Origin: Chloroflexota bacterium
Lineage (GTDB): Bacteria > Chloroflexota > Dehalococcoidia > SHYD01 > JACQUQ01
Reading direction: 5' to 3'
Length of the DNA: 42,846 bases
Assembly (NCBI GenBank): GCA_016210175.1
Contig: JACQUQ010000214.1
Location: forward strand, 1-42,846
The translations under genes and the position numbers were made by a program. Under the pieces are notes generated by a model. That model made no database searches. It was not told where the DNA came from and saw only the letters and a program-made list of their open reading frames with translations. Below, piece after piece: positions 34,610 through 42,734 of this stretch (position 1 is the first letter of the stretch; each line of letters opens with the position of its first letter).

Positions 34610-35796
34610 GGCGCACAATCCTCCTTCCGCCGTCCACGCCGCGGTGGCTGCGGCCCTGGCACGTCGTCGGGGCCGTTGCCCTGCTCTACCTCGGCATCGC
34701 GCTGGCGCGCACTGGGGGCGACCCACTCACGTTCGTGATGCGCTGTCCGAACCCGGAGCAGATCCCCACCGGCACCTGCGGCTACGATGGCCAGTTCGCC
34801 TACGCCATTGCCATGGACCCGGCCGGCGCCGCGCCCTTCATGGACGTTCCGGCCTACCGGTACCAGCGCATCCTCTACCCCTTGCTGGCACGCGTGCTGG
34901 GCGCGGGGCAGCCCGACCTGGTCCCGTGGACGCTGGTGCTCATCAACTGGGTGGCGCTGGCCGCGGGCACCGCGGTACTGGAAGCGGTCCTCTGCGCGTA
35001 CGGCGTCAGCCGCTGGTACGCCCTGGCCTACGGGCTGTTTGCCGGGGTGCTGATGCCGGTCCGGCTGGACCTGACGGAGCCGCTGGCCTACGCGCTGGCG
35101 CTGGGTGGGGTCCTGGCCGCCATGCGCGGTCGAGGCGCCCTGTCCGGGGTGCTGCTGGCTCTGGCGGCGCTGACCAAAGAGACCACGTTGCTGTTCGCTG
35201 CGGGGGTGGTGGCCGGGTATGCGCTGCGCGGCGCCGGGGCGTGGCGCTCCGGCCCGGCCGGCGGGGGAGCGGTCCCTGCCAAGGGGCCGGAAGCCCGTGC
35301 TCCCCATGCCTTCCGGGATGCGGCGACGCTGGGGGTGATGGCGGTTGCGCCGTTCGTCCTGTGGCAGGTGGCGCTGCGGGCGCAGTTCGGGCAGTTCGGG
35401 ATCGGATCGGGCGGGGCGCTGGCGACGCCCTTCGAGTGGGTACCGCTGCGCGGGTGGTGGTCCCTGGTGTCGGCTCGTCCGGGCGCGTTCCTGCTTCTCA
35501 GCCTCATTATGGTGCCGATGGCGGTCATGCCGGCGCTGGTGGGGTTGTGGCTGGCGCTGCGCGACGTGGCCCAGCGCCGGTACGACGTGCCGGCGCTGCT
35601 CCTCCTCTTCCATGCGGCCGTCGTGCTGTTCACGCCGCAGTCCACTTTCCGGGAGCCGCTGGGTATGGTGCGGTTCATCGTCGGGCTGGTCGCGGCGACG
35701 GTGATCTATGCGGCCGCGCGCCGGTCGCGGCGCGGGCTGAACTACGCCCTGCTGTGGGTCTTTACCCTGGGGCTGGCGCTGAATGAGTTCGCCTGA
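34606..35796 (+). CDS. Polytopic membrane protein coupled to phosphatidyltransferase
   Basis: 396 aa from GTG 34606, in frame and overlapping the preceding stop by four bases; the track's start is upstream inside that gene. Roughly nine to ten hydrophobic helices. The loop after helix 1 has CGYDGQFAYAIA and AYRYQRILYPLLAR, a motif pair seen in uncharacterised membrane proteins resembling GT-C glycosyltransferases; the aspartate in YDGQ is the natural catalytic candidate. I infer a lipid-linked sugar transferase or flippase role but cannot show it. Convergent with the UbiB-like gene 42 bases downstream. Confidence 0.75.
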   Translation: MRRTILLPPSTPRWLRPWHVVGAVALLYLGIALARTGGDPLTFVMRCPNPEQIPTGTCGYDGQFAYAIAMDPAGAAPFMDVPAYRYQRILYPLLARVLGAGQPDLVPWTLVLINWVALAAGTAVLEAVLCAYGVSRWYALAYGLFAGVLMPVRLDLTEPLAYALALGGVLAAMRGRGALSGVLLALAALTKETTLLFAAGVVAGYALRGAGAWRSGPAGGGAVPAKGPEARAPHAFRDAATLGVMAVAPFVLWQVALRAQFGQFGIGSGGALATPFEWVPLRGWWSLVSARPGAFLLLSLIMVPMAVMPALVGLWLALRDVAQRRYDVPALLLLFHAAVVLFTPQSTFREPLGMVRFIVGLVAATVIYAAARRSRRGLNYALLWVFTLGLALNEFA

Positions 35797-35838
35797 CAGG
35801 GGTGTGTGCGCAGATCTCGCCCCGCGCCCCTCCTCCGG

Positions 35839-37500
35839 TTACCGCCGCCCGGCGCGCCAGGTGGCGAGCAGCAGGTACAGGCCCATGAGCGCGATCAGCA
35901 GGAGGCCCAATCCCAGCAGCCAGTTCCCCACCGCCCCCAGCCCCGCGGGCGGCGACAGTTGCAGCAGCAGGGCCAGGCTGATGATGACGCTTGCCGCCAG
36001 CAGGCTGAGGGACAGGCGGTTGACCATGCGGTTGATCTCCCGCAGTTCGTGTTCCCACTCGTCGTGGTGGGTCGAGACCAGCAGTTGGCCCCGTTCGACC
36101 GTGCGGAGGAGCCGGTGCAGGCGGATGGGCAGGTCGGTCGGCAGGTAGGAAATATCCAGGGCGGTGCGTCCCAGGCGCTCGCCCCAGAACCACGGGCTGT
36201 AGCGCTGCAAGGTGGCCTTGCGGACGTATGGTGCGGCCTCCTCGACCATGTTGAAGCTGGGGTCCAACTGGCGGCCGATCCCCTCGTTCATGGTGATGGT
36301 CTTCAGCAGTAGGGAGAGCTCCGGCGGTAGCACCAGGCGGTGCCGCCGGATCAGGGCGAAGAGATCGCCGATGACCATGGCCGCGTTGATCTCCCGGAAG
36401 GTCAGCCCGTAGTAGCGGTCCAGCAGGTGGGCCAGGTTCCGCCGCAGGGCCGCGCGCTGGACACGCCGGCCTGCGATGCCCAGTTCCTCCAGGGCATCCA
36501 CCGCCCGGCTGGCGTCCTGGCGCACGATGGCGGTCATCAGGAGCAGCAGGTTGTCCCGGATGTCCTCCTCCAGGCGGCCCACCATCCCGAAGTCCATCGC
36601 GCCGATAGCTCCGCTGGGCAGGACGGAGAAGTTCCCCGGATGGGGATCGGCGTGGAAGAACCCGTGCTCGAAGACCTCCTTGAGGATAATGCGGGCGCTG
36701 CGCCGGGCGATGGTGTGGCGGTCGAAGCCGGCCGCCTCCAGGGCGGCCACCTGGTCCAGTTTGATCCCGGCGATGCGCTCCAGGACGATCACCCGCCGCG
36801 TGGTAGCGTCCCAGAAGACGTCGGGCACGTAGAGGTTGGGGTCGCCGCGGAAGTTGCGGCGGAAGACGTCGGCGTTGCGCCCCTCCCGTGCGTAGTCCAG
36901 TTCGTTGCGCAGGGTCCAGGCGAACTCCTCGGCCAGCGCGGGCAGGTTATACAGCTCGCCCAGGGCCGTGCGCCGGGCGGCCAGGGTCGCCAGGTCGGCC
37001 AGGATCTCCAGATCGGTTGCCACCTGTTCCTCGACCCCCGGCTTCTGCACCTTCACTACCACGGCCTCCCCGGTGGGCAAGACCGCCCCATGCACCTGGC
37101 CGATGGAGGCGGAGGCGATGGGGACCGGATCGAAGCGCCGGAAGAGCGCCGCCAGCGGCTTCCCCAGTTCGGCTTCCACGACGGAGCGGATGGCCTCCAC
37201 CGGTACCGGGGGCACCGTTTCCCGCAGCTTGGCAAGCTCGGCAACGTAGTCCGCCGGCAGCAGGTCGGGGCGGGTGCTCAGGATCTGGCCCAGCTTGATG
37301 AAGGTGGTCCCCAGCTCCTCCAGGGCCATGCGCAGGTGCTCAGGCTGGGTGGCGCGCACCCGCGTGGGTTGCAGCCAGTGGAAGGGGGCCAGGTACGACA
37401 GGCCCAGTTGGTCCACCAGCGCGCCGAACCCGTGCCGCGCCAGGACCAGCACGACCTGCCGGTAGCGCCGCAAGTGGCGGTACGGCCAGCGCGGGATCAT
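35839..37500 (-). CDS. AarF/UbiB (ABC1) family atypical kinase
   Basis: 553 aa from ATG 37500; the track adds an upstream extension without a ribosome-binding site. ABC1 features: the KxGQ motif FIKLGQILSTRPDLLP, the Ala-rich loop ASASIGQVHGA, the lysine strand VVVKVQKPG, HADPHPGN (catalytic loop) and AMDFGMVG (metal-binding DFG). Two hydrophobic C-terminal helices (~500-520 and 525-545) anchor it in the membrane. Family members support isoprenoid-quinone synthesis or export through ATPase/kinase activity. No quinone gene is adjacent. Confidence 0.92.
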   Translation of the reverse strand: MIPRWPYRHLRRYRQVVLVLARHGFGALVDQLGLSYLAPFHWLQPTRVRATQPEHLRMALEELGTTFIKLGQILSTRPDLLPADYVAELAKLRETVPPVPVEAIRSVVEAELGKPLAALFRRFDPVPIASASIGQVHGAVLPTGEAVVVKVQKPGVEEQVATDLEILADLATLAARRTALGELYNLPALAEEFAWTLRNELDYAREGRNADVFRRNFRGDPNLYVPDVFWDATTRRVIVLERIAGIKLDQVAALEAAGFDRHTIARRSARIILKEVFEHGFFHADPHPGNFSVLPSGAIGAMDFGMVGRLEEDIRDNLLLLMTAIVRQDASRAVDALEELGIAGRRVQRAALRRNLAHLLDRYYGLTFREINAAMVIGDLFALIRRHRLVLPPELSLLLKTITMNEGIGRQLDPSFNMVEEAAPYVRKATLQRYSPWFWGERLGRTALDISYLPTDLPIRLHRLLRTVERGQLLVSTHHDEWEHELREINRMVNRLSLSLLAASVIISLALLLQLSPPAGLGAVGNWLLGLGLLLIALMGLYLLLATWRAGRR

Positions 37501-37942
37501 GGTGCCCACCTGCGATTGCGATCGCGGGAGCGTTGGGCCGGGGAGCGGCAGGGGAGCGGGGAAACCTTCACGAGCACAGGGCCCCACGCGGCAGAGTCTG
37601 GGTCGGGTGCAGCGGCGCGACGCGCGGCGGAGCAGGGAGCGCCGCAGATGCCGCTGCTATCTCATGCAATACCGGACTAGGCGTGCTGTGTCAAGGCCGA
37701 GTTTGTCCCGGTAGCGGGGTGGTGTGCTGCCGCAAGGGCGGGAAGCGAGGAGAGACGAAACGATTGCGCAAGACGCTATCCTGTATGGTGTTATTGAGTA
37801 TTATAATGTGATATAATGACTAAGAGTGTTTTTGAGCGCATTCAAAAGCTGATCCCTGGGGTATCCTCTGGTACACTCTCGCTGCGAAAACGGATAGAAT
37901 AGCATGGTTATCAACCATACGGGTGCGCACAAAGGAGGAACC
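37501..37942. other. 442-bp divergent region with AT-rich pocket
   Basis: No credible ORF. The left ~250 bases are GC-rich without signals I recognise. From about 37785 to 37830 the composition becomes strikingly AT-rich, with two overlapping TATAAT sequences, then an inverted pair AGAGTGT (37823-37829) / ACACTCT (37873-37879) at the start of the predicted VOC-gene leader. Confidence 0.5.
37809..37817 (+). promoter_or_regulatory. Extended -10 promoter for VOC gene
   Basis: TGATATAAT is a perfect extended -10, with a second TATAAT ten bases upstream. No good -35. The predicted start near 37824 gives a ~120-nt leader beginning with the AGAGTGT/ACACTCT inverted pair. Confidence 0.5.
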
Positions 37943-38371
37943 TTGGAGGCACGGGTCAGTCTTGTAACCCTGGGGGTGCAGGATCTTCAGCGGGCGCTCC
38001 GCTTTTACCGAGACGGCCTGGGCTGGCCGCTCTCCAGCGCCAGCAGTGACGAGATTGCATTCTTGCGTACGGGTGGCGTGGTGCTTGCGCTATTTCCGCG
38101 GGAAGCGCTCGCAGCAGACGCGCATGTGGCCGCCGCTGGGTCTGGCTTTGGCGGGATGACGCTCGCCCACAACGTCAGGAGCAAAGAGGTGGTGGATACC
38201 GTCCTCGCCGAGGCCGTCGCCGCTGGGGGAACCCTGCTCAAGCCGGCAGAGGAAGCCTCATGGGGTGGCTACGCGGGCTACTTCGCAGACCCCGACGGGT
38301 TCCCTTGGGAAGTGGCGTGGAACCCGCATTTCCCCCTGGCACCGGACGGCAGCTTGAGACTCCCAGAGTAG
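37943..38371 (+). CDS. VOC (glyoxalase/bleomycin-resistance fold) family protein
   Basis: 142 aa from TTG 37943, which sits five bases after AAAGGAGG; the track's ATG at 37904 lacks a site. Two beta-alpha-beta-beta-beta modules are visible: VTLGVQDLQRALRFYRDGLGW and, in the second half, MTLAHNVRSKEVVDTVLAEAVAAGG ending PDGFPWEVAWNP. VOC proteins bind a divalent metal and act as lyases, isomerases, dioxygenases or drug-binding proteins; the standard metal ligands are only partly identifiable, so no substrate is proposed. Confidence 0.85.
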   Translation: MEARVSLVTLGVQDLQRALRFYRDGLGWPLSSASSDEIAFLRTGGVVLALFPREALAADAHVAAAGSGFGGMTLAHNVRSKEVVDTVLAEAVAAGGTLLKPAEEASWGGYAGYFADPDGFPWEVAWNPHFPLAPDGSLRLPE

Positions 38372-38375
38372 CCAT

Positions 38376-38411
38376 GCCTCCATGAAGCAGTTCCTTGCTC
38401 CTCATGGAGGC
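38376..38411. terminator. Hairpin between convergent genes (1)
   Basis: A perfect 10-bp stem, GCCTCCATGA/TCATGGAGGC, with a 16-base loop, starts five bases after the VOC stop. There is no strong T-run, so factor-independent termination is uncertain. Confidence 0.45.
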
Positions 38412-38443
38412 GAGAGCGCTCTCTCTACTGAATCGGGAGCACC

Positions 38444-38471
38444 ACAGGGACGGCGCACGAGCCGTCCCTGT
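38444..38471. terminator. Hairpin between convergent genes (2)
   Basis: A perfect 11-bp stem, ACAGGGACGGC/GCCGTCCCTGT, with a 6-base loop, about 30 bases after the first hairpin and just before the 3' end of the MBL-fold gene. Symmetrical, so it could act on both transcripts. It resembles AGGGACGGC palindromes found as dispersed repeats. Confidence 0.45.
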
Positions 38472-38505
38472 CGCACCATGCAGAACTTCTGGGAGGGGTG
38501 GAACC

Positions 38506-39138
38506 TCACACCCGCGGCTCCAGGACCACGACCTGGGTTTCGCTGGGCAGGCTGGTGCGCGTCACGGTCAGCCGGGCCTGGGGCGCCGCCTCCGTAACGC
38601 CGATCTCCTTCAGGAAGTGCTCCAGCGGGGCCAGGTGCGGGGTACGCTCTGAGCGGTAGTGCATGGGGATGACGATCTTCGGCTCCAGCAGCCGCACGGT
38701 CTCAGCCGCCTCCGCTGCACCGATAGTCGAGCCACCCCCGACGGGCACCATCAACACTTCCACGCTGCCCAGTTCCCCGACCTGCGCCGTGCTGAGCACG
38801 TGGCCCAGGTCCCCCAGGTGGCAGAGGACCACGTCCTCAAGCCCGATGAGATAGACCGTGTTGGCGCCCCGCTCCTTCCCCCTGGCCCGGTCGTGGTAGG
38901 TGCGCAGCCCGGTAAGGAAGACCCCGGCGATCTCGTACTCACCGGGGCCTTCGACGAACTTGGGCGCGCCGCCGACGGCCTGGCGGTGGTTGTGGCCGGG
39001 GTGCTCGTGGCTGATGGTCACGATATCCGCGGTCACGCGTCCCAGGTTGCCCAGGCTGCGGTCATAGGGATCGGCCAGGATGGTGACCTCTCGCCCCCGG
39101 ATGCGGAAGCAGGAGTGCCCGAACCAGGTGATTTCCAC
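38506..39138 (-). CDS. Metallo-beta-lactamase-fold protein (COG2220/UlaG-like) with altered metal motif
   Basis: 210 aa, single MBL domain. N-terminal ITWFGHSCFRIRG and LADPYD are typical of the UlaG-like group, and the later HLGDLGH and IVIPMHYRSERTP strands fit the remaining metal ligands. The signature expected as HxHxDH reads HEHPGHN: the aspartate is glycine. This may mean altered metal occupancy or loss of hydrolysis. Downstream on the same strand as the MOSC gene, 67 bases apart. Confidence 0.82.
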   Translation of the reverse strand: MEITWFGHSCFRIRGREVTILADPYDRSLGNLGRVTADIVTISHEHPGHNHRQAVGGAPKFVEGPGEYEIAGVFLTGLRTYHDRARGKERGANTVYLIGLEDVVLCHLGDLGHVLSTAQVGELGSVEVLMVPVGGGSTIGAAEAAETVRLLEPKIVIPMHYRSERTPHLAPLEHFLKEIGVTEAAPQARLTVTRTSLPSETQVVVLEPRV

Positions 39139-39205
39139 AGTGATCGTGCGTCCCTTCTGAAGGTGGGTTCCTCTCCTCAGCGTCCGGTGCGGTCGTGGTG
39201 GCCGG

Positions 39206-39670
39206 TCAGGCCACGGGGGTAGCCGATGGTACCACGAGGACGGCGTCTCCCACGCGGATCCGCCCGGCGCGAAGGATACGGGCGCGCAACCCTCCCCGGA
39301 ACGCCAGCGCTTTCAGAATGCCCGGCCGCGTGAGGGATTCGAGATAGCGGCACGGGTCGCACGGGCGGACACCGGCAAGGGTCGCACCACCGATCTGAAA
39401 GGTCGTGCCGATGAGGTCGTTGAGTCGGATGCCGCGGGTCACGATGTTGCGGCGCAACTGGCCCGCATCCAGGTCCAACGCCTCTGCCACTTCGGCCTCG
39501 ACCAGGGTGAGTTCCTGATCGGGCCACTTGGGATCGCTCCAGTGGCCCAGCCCCAGCGCGTAGCGGTCACCGATGATGCCCACGCCCGGCACGACCTCGA
39601 CCCAGGCGCGGGCCTCCACCGGCGCTCCCGCACGCGGGGCCGTATACAAGCCAATGACCAAAGCCGACAT
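39206..39670 (-). CDS. MOSC domain protein
   Basis: 154 aa from ATG 39670 (AGGGGG upstream), starting MSALVIGLY; the track start at 39763 is less likely. MOSC core: GVGIIGDRYALG near the N-terminus, LTLVEAEVAEAL, RRNIVTRGIRLNDLIG, and the conserved Cys region CDPCRYLE. MOSC domains carry sulfur to or from molybdenum-cofactor enzymes and nitrogenous substrates. No molybdoenzyme gene is adjacent. Confidence 0.88.
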   Translation of the reverse strand: MSALVIGLYTAPRAGAPVEARAWVEVVPGVGIIGDRYALGLGHWSDPKWPDQELTLVEAEVAEALDLDAGQLRRNIVTRGIRLNDLIGTTFQIGGATLAGVRPCDPCRYLESLTRPGILKALAFRGGLRARILRAGRIRVGDAVLVVPSATPVA

Positions 39671-39793
39671 CAAGGCCCCCTGCTCGCTGAACTGACAATA
39701 GGTGGGCCGGAGCACCAGCGCCCGTTCCTTTGAGGGCGTGCGCTCATCCGCCGGAGGGACCATCGCCGGCTGCGATGCACGTACCCGAGACGG

Positions 39794-40462
39794 CTACCCT
39801 TCCTGGCGCTGGCCCTTGCTGCGGCTCCGCACCAGAGCCCAGGCGCCCGGCAGCGCCGCTGCCGCCAGCACCAGTTTGATCAGGTCGCCGGGGATGAAGG
39901 GGAGCAGCCCACCGGTCAGCGTCTTTTCGAGCAGGGTTGCTCCCGGAATGAGGGTTTGTAGCACACTGCTCCAGGCAATGGAGATGGCGAGCCAGGGGAG
40001 GCCAATGGCATAGATAATGACTTCGCCGATCAGCATGGCGATGCCCGCCCGCAGGACGGAGCGGTCCCATCCGTGCTCTGCCAGATACCCCACCACAAAC
40101 GCCGCGAGCGGGTAAGCGTAGAGGTAGCCCGCCGATGACCCGACGATGGCCGGGAGGCCGGTCACCGGGCTGATGGTCCAAGCGCTGGCGCCATTCGCAA
40201 ACACCGGGAGCCCGGCGAGACCTTCCGCCAGGTACGCCAGCAGCGCGAGCGAGCCGAGGCGGCTCCCCAGCACCGCGCCGGTCAAGAGCACCGCCAGGGT
40301 CTGGCCCGTAATGGGCACGGACGTGAAGGGCAGCGGAATCGAGATGCGGGCGCTCAGCGCAGTAAACAGGCTGAACCCGACCACGAGCGCCACATCCCGC
40401 AGGATACCCTGGCCGGGCACCACTACCCGGCTGAGCGTGAGCGGACGCGCCGATAGCTGCAT
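39794..40462 (-). CDS. bioY: Biotin transporter S-component BioY
   Basis: 222 aa, six hydrophobic helices. The family hallmarks are clear: LPFTSVPITGQTLAVLLTGAVLGSRLG, AYLAEGLAGLPVFANG and GYLYAYPLAAFVVGYLAE. It is the membrane-embedded biotin-binding subunit of an ECF transporter; the energising subunits EcfA/EcfT are not in the window, so it either uses a shared module or works alone. The start has GGAGGGAAAAGG upstream. No BirA-type operator was recognised. Downstream neighbour on the same strand is the MOSC gene. Confidence 0.93.
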   Translation of the reverse strand: MQLSARPLTLSRVVVPGQGILRDVALVVGFSLFTALSARISIPLPFTSVPITGQTLAVLLTGAVLGSRLGSLALLAYLAEGLAGLPVFANGASAWTISPVTGLPAIVGSSAGYLYAYPLAAFVVGYLAEHGWDRSVLRAGIAMLIGEVIIYAIGLPWLAISIAWSSVLQTLIPGATLLEKTLTGGLLPFIPGDLIKLVLAAAALPGAWALVRSRSKGQRQEG

Positions 40463-40584
40463 CCTTTTCCCTCCTCAATGAGTGGACCTGCGCCTCCCCT
40501 GAAGGGGGCGCCGCCCGCTAGCATGCTTCCGCATGGCTCCACCATGGCGCGGTCAGCCGCGGTTTGACGGACACCGCTCCGTCG

Positions 40585-40607
40585 GGGGCGGGTTGCAAGC
40601 CCGCCCC
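40585..40607. repeat. GGGGCGGG hairpin repeat, copy 2
   Basis: GGGGCGGG/CCCGCCCC stem of 8 bp with loop TTGCAAG, nearly identical to the hairpin at 27635-27657. It lies in the gap between bioY and the sigma-factor operon. Such palindromes are dispersed in many GC-rich genomes. Confidence 0.6.
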
Positions 40608-40717
40608 TGCCAGCCTACAACGCTCCTGTGACAGGCCACTACCGTATGCGTACCTCGCTGACCGTCCCGCCCACGCCGGGCGTGGGCCGACCGAGCGCCG
40701 TCCGCTGCGTGCTCCGG

Positions 40718-41041
40718 CTACCCACTGCGCGCCGGCAGGAAGGACCCCAGGCTCGCGGTATGGGGGCGGGTCTTCCAGAACAGCCAGGCGGCCCCGGCGC
40801 CGGCCCCGGCCAACGAGAGCGCAGCGGCCACGCCAAACACCAGCACGCGGGGGACCAGGGGCTTGTGGGGCTGCGCGGCCAGGTCTGCGGCGGCCTGCGC
40901 CAGACGGTCTCGCAGGTGCTCCTCGAACTCGTGGGAGGGCTGGAGGAGGACGAGCGAGGCCTGGAGCAGCGCCACGAACGCCTCCAGATCGGCATCCCAG
41001 CCTTCGTGCGGGTGCGCCGCCACGTCACGCTTCTCCGGCAT
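40718..41041 (-). CDS. Single-TM protein, probable partner of the ECF sigma factor
   Basis: 107 aa from ATG 41041 (AAAGGATGG upstream). The N-terminal ~65 residues are hydrophilic and helical (QASLVLLQPSHEFEEHLRDRL), followed by one membrane helix (~70-92) and a short tail. This layout, with the gene overlapping the 3' end of the sigma factor by 17 bases, is the usual arrangement of anti-sigma or sigma-accessory proteins. The zinc-binding HxxxCxxC motif of ZAS anti-sigmas is absent, so the anti-sigma role is inference. Confidence 0.65.
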   Translation of the reverse strand: MPEKRDVAAHPHEGWDADLEAFVALLQASLVLLQPSHEFEEHLRDRLAQAAADLAAQPHKPLVPRVLVFGVAAALSLAGAGAGAAWLFWKTRPHTASLGSFLPARSG

Positions 41042-41582
41042 GGTGTCCATCCTTTCTGGCGGTGATCTCGTCCCGCAGGCTCCTGATGGTCCGGTGCAAG
41101 AGCGCTTTAATCGCGCCTTCGCTTCGCCCCAGGGCGCGACCGATCTCCGCGTTCGATAACCCTTCCACAAACTTCAGCAACAGCAGGTGTTGCCGCTCTG
41201 GCGGCAGGTCCGCAACCGCCCGGCGCACCAGGGCAATGTCCTCGACCTGTTCCAGGCCGTCGGTGTCGTGAGTCATACTGTCCGTTTCCTCCAGCGGCAG
41301 GAGGCGGTGCCGCTGGCGGTCGCGGTGCCAATTGGCTACGACGTTGTGGGCGATGCGGTACAGCCACACCGAGAAGGGCAGCCCACGATACGCATAGCTC
41401 GACAGGTGGCTGAGGGCCTGGAAAAAGACCTTCTCGGTGAGATCCTCCGCCTCACTGACGTTTCTGGTCCGATAATAGCAGTAGCTATAGATCCGGGCCA
41501 GATAGCGCTCGTAGAGTGCGCCGAACGCCTGTGGGTCGGCCTTGGCCTGCTCGACCAGCACTTCGTCGGACTGCGTGTCCAC
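41025..41582 (-). CDS. ECF-type sigma-70 family RNA polymerase sigma factor
   Basis: 185 aa from GTG 41582 (AGAGGAC upstream); the track adds 19 residues without a site. Region 2 (residues ~10-80) contains ALYERYLARIYSYCYYRTRNVSEAEDLTEKVFFQAL and the FSVWLYRIAHNVVANWHRDR promoter-melting helix. Region 4 (~115-170) contains LPPERQHLLLLKFVEGLSNAEIGRALGRSEGAIKALLHRTIRSL with its HTH. It directs polymerase to a specific regulon. The coding end overlaps the putative membrane partner, implying a membrane-sensed signal. Confidence 0.9.
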   Translation of the reverse strand: MDTQSDEVLVEQAKADPQAFGALYERYLARIYSYCYYRTRNVSEAEDLTEKVFFQALSHLSSYAYRGLPFSVWLYRIAHNVVANWHRDRQRHRLLPLEETDSMTHDTDGLEQVEDIALVRRAVADLPPERQHLLLLKFVEGLSNAEIGRALGRSEGAIKALLHRTIRSLRDEITARKDGHHAGEA

Positions 41583-41837
41583 ACCGTCCTCTTTTCCGCG
41601 GTGGCGCGCCTGATAAGACCAACACCGCACTCGCCCCAAAGGTACGGGAAAGCGTGCAGCCCTCGACAGGGGTGGGGGTGCGCCGACCTCATCCGCGGTC
41701 TCCTTCCCGAGCCGAACACAAGAACGTGGGGGGCATCGGCATGGCTCCGCTCCGCTCCGGTGTGGAGAGGGGGAAGGAAGGGCTGGGGACTGCGCACCGC
41801 TGCGCTCAGGAGGAGGGATCCCGCCGCAGGCGTTCCG

Positions 41838-42011
41838 CTACCTGCCCGCGACCCGTTGCACCTGAAGGAAGCGGCGGTTGCTGCGCCACTCGATGACGAC
41901 GTGTACCCCCTGCTCCGGGTCCAGCAGGCGGTTGACTTCGGTCACGAAGCGGTGAATGTCCTCGGCGCGATTGGAGGATGGCAATTCCATCTGGGCCAGG
42001 ATATGCTGCAC
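41838..42011 (-). CDS. 57-aa ORF, unrecognised (below ORF-track length)
   Basis: Minus-strand GTG at 42011 with AGGAG six bases upstream, ending in TAG at 41838-41840. The peptide begins VQHILAQMELPSS and contains RFVTEVNRLLDPEQGVHVVIEW, an alpha/beta pattern with balanced charge. The good ribosome-binding site and non-random composition support a real gene; the length makes this uncertain. It lies upstream of the sigma factor on the same strand, separated by 255 bases in which I see no ORF or clear promoter. Confidence 0.5.
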   Translation of the reverse strand: MQHILAQMELPSSNRAEDIHRFVTEVNRLLDPEQGVHVVIEWRSNRRFLQVQRVAGR

Positions 42012-42202
42012 CGGAAGCTCCTGTTATCCCCATCTGCCCCGTCGGTACGTGGGCTGGCCCTGATCAGCCGGATCAGATGGATGAGTATGCCCTATTATTC
42101 CACGTCGGCGGCTGCGGTGCAACGGCAGCCTGGGGTCTTCGTCTTGTAGGGAGGAAGCGCCGGACGGAGTGACGTTGGGGAGAACGCGAGGGAGGGTGAG
42201 CG

Positions 42203-42685
42203 ATGCCAGGACAGGCGCGGCGTGGGGGAGTAGTGTGGCTGGCGATCCTGCTGGCGGTGGTGGGGAGCTTGGGCGGGGTGCAGGCGGGGCTTGGCCCGCC
42301 GTTGCCCCAGGAGCAGCCTGCGGTCCGGGTCAGGATGGAGGCCCGCCGCGCGGCCGCGACCATCACCTCTACCTTTACCATCGTGAATGGCACCGACGCC
42401 GAGGTGCGCGAGGTCTATATTGCCGGGAAGGTGCCAGCAGGAACAGACTTCGCGGGCGTCGTCGCTACCCCTGAGGGGAGCGGGTTCCGTGGGTTCGAGG
42501 CCGCGGGCACGTCCCTCCAGGCGGCGGTGTGGCTGGCCGAGCGCATCCCGGCCCACAGCAGCCTGGGGCCGTTCACTTACCGCGTCACCCTCACCGGGGA
42601 CGCCGTCACGGCCGCGTCGCAGGTCTGGGTGCGCTGGCAGGCACCCAGCGAGGGCACGGTGGTCTCGCCGCTGGTGGCTCCGTAG
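42203..42685 (+). CDS. Secreted beta-rich protein, DUF11-like
   Basis: 160 aa. The basic N-terminus and hydrophobic stretch (WLAILLAVVGSLGG) end near VQA, a standard signal peptide. The mature ~130 residues form an Ig-like beta domain (FTIVNGTDAEVREVYIAGKVPAGTDF, HSSLGPFTYRVTLTG) like the conserved-repeat DUF11 domains of surface proteins. There is no anchor, so it is probably released or wall-associated. The start has GAGGGTGAG upstream. A copy of the 112-bp MITE follows ~50 bases later. Confidence 0.7.
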   Translation: MPGQARRGGVVWLAILLAVVGSLGGVQAGLGPPLPQEQPAVRVRMEARRAAATITSTFTIVNGTDAEVREVYIAGKVPAGTDFAGVVATPEGSGFRGFEAAGTSLQAAVWLAERIPAHSSLGPFTYRVTLTGDAVTAASQVWVRWQAPSEGTVVSPLVAP

Positions 42686-42734
42686 AGCGTATGGGCAAAC
42701 CAGCTCTCGTGGGGCATCTGGTCAGGAAGTTGCC

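Noticed and set aside
31046-34726. A 1226-aa single ORF
   Set aside because: Only the part from 33658 downward is aminopeptidase. The upstream ~355 codons are low-complexity read-through antisense to the phosphatidyltransferase gene.
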